64,000 bases of DNA from positions 1 to 64,000 of the forward strand of contig JAOAEJ010000083.1 in assembly GCA_026416815.1 (NCBI GenBank). Reading direction: 5' to 3'. The DNA is from Clostridia bacterium (GTDB taxonomy: Bacteria; Bacillota; Clostridia; Acetivibrionales; DSM-2933). Shown here one piece after another: positions 62,596-64,000 of the stretch. The position numbers and the translations under genes were made by a program. How positions within the stretch are numbered: the first letter of the stretch is position 1; every line of letters begins with the position of its first letter. A model generated the notes under the pieces. That model had not been told where the DNA came from and did no database searches. It saw only the letters and a program-made list of their open reading frames with translations.

Positions 62596-63975
62596 TTAAT
62601 TCGCTTTCGGCAATCTAATAATAACAGCCGTACCTTTGCCCTTCTTACTTTTAATAACCATCTCTCCGTGATGAGCTGCAACTATACTTTTCACGATGAT
62701 AAGCCCTAGTCCATGCGTTTGATTTATAGTGGGCTTAAAAAAATCCTTTTGATTAAGGTGGTTTTTCTTTTCCTCCGAAATGCCGTACCCGTCATCTGCT
62801 ATTATAATAGATACACTTTCCGATTTATTATTAAGTTTCGGAACAATTACCAAAATGATGCAATCTGCTTTATTATGCTTTACACTATTCATAATTAAGT
62901 TTAGCAGCGCCCTTTCAAATAACTTTTTATCCATCAACGCTGCTGCATTTTCATCCTCAATCATAATCTTGATTTTACAATTTTCAACAATACTGCTGTT
63001 AATACAGCTTGCCGCAGCTTCCCTGGCTATACTACCTAACCTCACAATTGAAAGTTCTAATGGCTGCATATCATATTGCAGTGAAGTTGCAAGATTTAAA
63101 TTTGAAACTAGTTCTCGTAATCTTATTGCATTTTCTGTGATTATTTTCGCCTGTGACCGTACTTCCTCTGACAGAACAGAGTCTTCTTCAATTACTGCAG
63201 AATATCCTAAAATCATAGATAGGGGTGTTCTAACATCATGTGAAATCCCAGCAATCCAATTCTTAATAGCATTATCACGTTGCCTAATTTCATTGTTTTT
63301 CTCAACCATTGCTATGGAGGTTTTATTGATACTATCAGCCAAATCTTTGTATATTCCCTTCTCTTTCAAGAAAACTTCCTGTTCCTGCTTCAATGAGAAA
63401 ATCCCATCTATGAGGCGCTTTATAGGGTTGGTTAATCGTCTTCCCAAAAATATAAAAAGTACTATTGCAGCTATAATGTTCAAAAATATAATCCATAAGA
63501 AAATCCGTGGAAATGATTCTGAGTAAAAAGACCAGTTGTATTTTATTATGGAATTTTTAGGATACCCAAGTATAACAAGGTTTTTATTACTTTCCCACAC
63601 AAACACAGGATAATCATTTAAATAATTCTTAGATAGTTTAGCTATAGAGCTAAGCGAATAATGACTCTCTATATCCTTTGGTTTATTCCTGCTATTATAT
63701 ATGACATCACCTGCCGGATTAACAAGCTGTACCCAAAGGTTGTTCCTATTGATTATTTCTTCTGTCAGAACCGTCAATCTCCCGTTATTATGGCTTAATT
63801 CCCGTGCAATGGCTTTTACTGTTTTGGTCGGCTCTTGCTGTGATAAATTATAGCGTGTAAAGAAAATCAAGAAGATATAGTTTATCATTACCATAAGGAA
63901 GGCGATTAGAATTACTGTAAATGTAAACCTTATAGTTATCCCCATTGATTTGCTGTGAGTTCTAAAAAGCTTCAA
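62596..63975 (-). CDS. Sensor histidine kinase
   Basis: A 459-residue kinase with helix 1 about 15-38, outer sensor region 39-155, helix 2 about 156-176, HAMP about 177-230, HisKA in NWIAGISHDVRTPLSMILGYSAVIE (phospho-His near 248), and HATPase_c with NLIMNSVKHN, DDGYGIS and HGLGLIIVKS. TTG start after GTAGGAG. No regulator gene follows; its partner probably lies upstream, beyond the window edge. A separate pair starts 105 bp downstream. Confidence 0.9.
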   Translation of the reverse strand: MKLFRTHSKSMGITIRFTFTVILIAFLMVMINYIFLIFFTRYNLSQQEPTKTVKAIARELSHNNGRLTVLTEEIINRNNLWVQLVNPAGDVIYNSRNKPKDIESHYSLSSIAKLSKNYLNDYPVFVWESNKNLVILGYPKNSIIKYNWSFYSESFPRIFLWIIFLNIIAAIVLFIFLGRRLTNPIKRLIDGIFSLKQEQEVFLKEKGIYKDLADSINKTSIAMVEKNNEIRQRDNAIKNWIAGISHDVRTPLSMILGYSAVIEEDSVLSEEVRSQAKIITENAIRLRELVSNLNLATSLQYDMQPLELSIVRLGSIAREAAASCINSSIVENCKIKIMIEDENAAALMDKKLFERALLNLIMNSVKHNKADCIILVIVPKLNNKSESVSIIIADDGYGISEEKKNHLNQKDFFKPTINQTHGLGLIIVKSIVAAHHGEMVIKSKKGKGTAVIIRLPKAN

Positions 63976-64000
63976 AGCTCCTACCTCCTACCTTCTATAA

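Overview
The window is low-GC DNA from an anaerobic, spore-forming Clostridia member. I infer the Ruminiclostridium/Acetivibrio (C. thermocellum-like) group from gene content and order, not from any search. Supporting genes: three sporulation/germination loci (ytfJ, spoIIM, a gerA-type operon), a transcarboxylase trio, a secreted CBM-bearing alpha-amylase, and strong GGAGG ribosome sites. Most genes lie on the minus strand.

Layout. 0-5.4 kb: HutP-like protein, a membrane hypothetical, BaiN-type flavoprotein, histidine phosphatase, RpiR regulator, and a divergent gene with a zinc-ribbon-like end. 5.4-9.2 kb: 12S/1.3S/5S biotin carboxyltransferase operon. 9.6-12.2 kb: agmatine-to-putrescine genes aguA-aguB followed by mnmM. 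12.6-14.2 kb: small membrane protein, DUF1540 protein, rluB. 14.3-17.1 kb: scpA-scpB-DUF2953-ytfJ. 17.2-20.8 kb: M50 protease, parvulin foldase, lysA. 21-29.6 kb: RDD, SpoIIM-like, LacI, then DUF58-MoxR-DUF4350-DUF4129-membrane protein as a tightly overlapping cluster. 29.8-36.7 kb: conserved block nudF-spoIIM-xerD-deoB-pdp-dacF. 36.9-38.9 kb: rnhA, proC, tRNA-Trp. 39.9-44.4 kb: gerAA-AB-AC plus an unlisted 58-residue two-helix gene. 44.7-48.6 kb: 3D-domain protein, tRNA-Pro, three uncharacterised genes (one lipoprotein), an ArsC-like protein. 48.7-54.2 kb: GT39 glycosyltransferase and alpha-amylase. 54.6-64 kb: three sensor kinases and two response regulators, an HAD hydrolase with a probable non-AUG start, a Pr6Pr-like membrane protein and an NrtR-like Nudix regulator.

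Three patterns stand out beyond the genes. (1) Five intergenic copies, in both orientations, of a ~126-bp element with an outer inverted repeat and two inner hairpins (cloverleaf plan). At least two unrelated single-copy elements of 131-134 bp share the same plan. (2) Tandem 11-bp repeats with consensus near GGYAMAATTGT lie upstream of both the GT39 gene and the response-regulator gene 54617-55312, which suggests a small regulon. (3) The germination operon carries a translationally coupled two-helix gene that resembles a germinant-receptor D subunit. No CRISPR array, rRNA, phage or transposase gene was seen.
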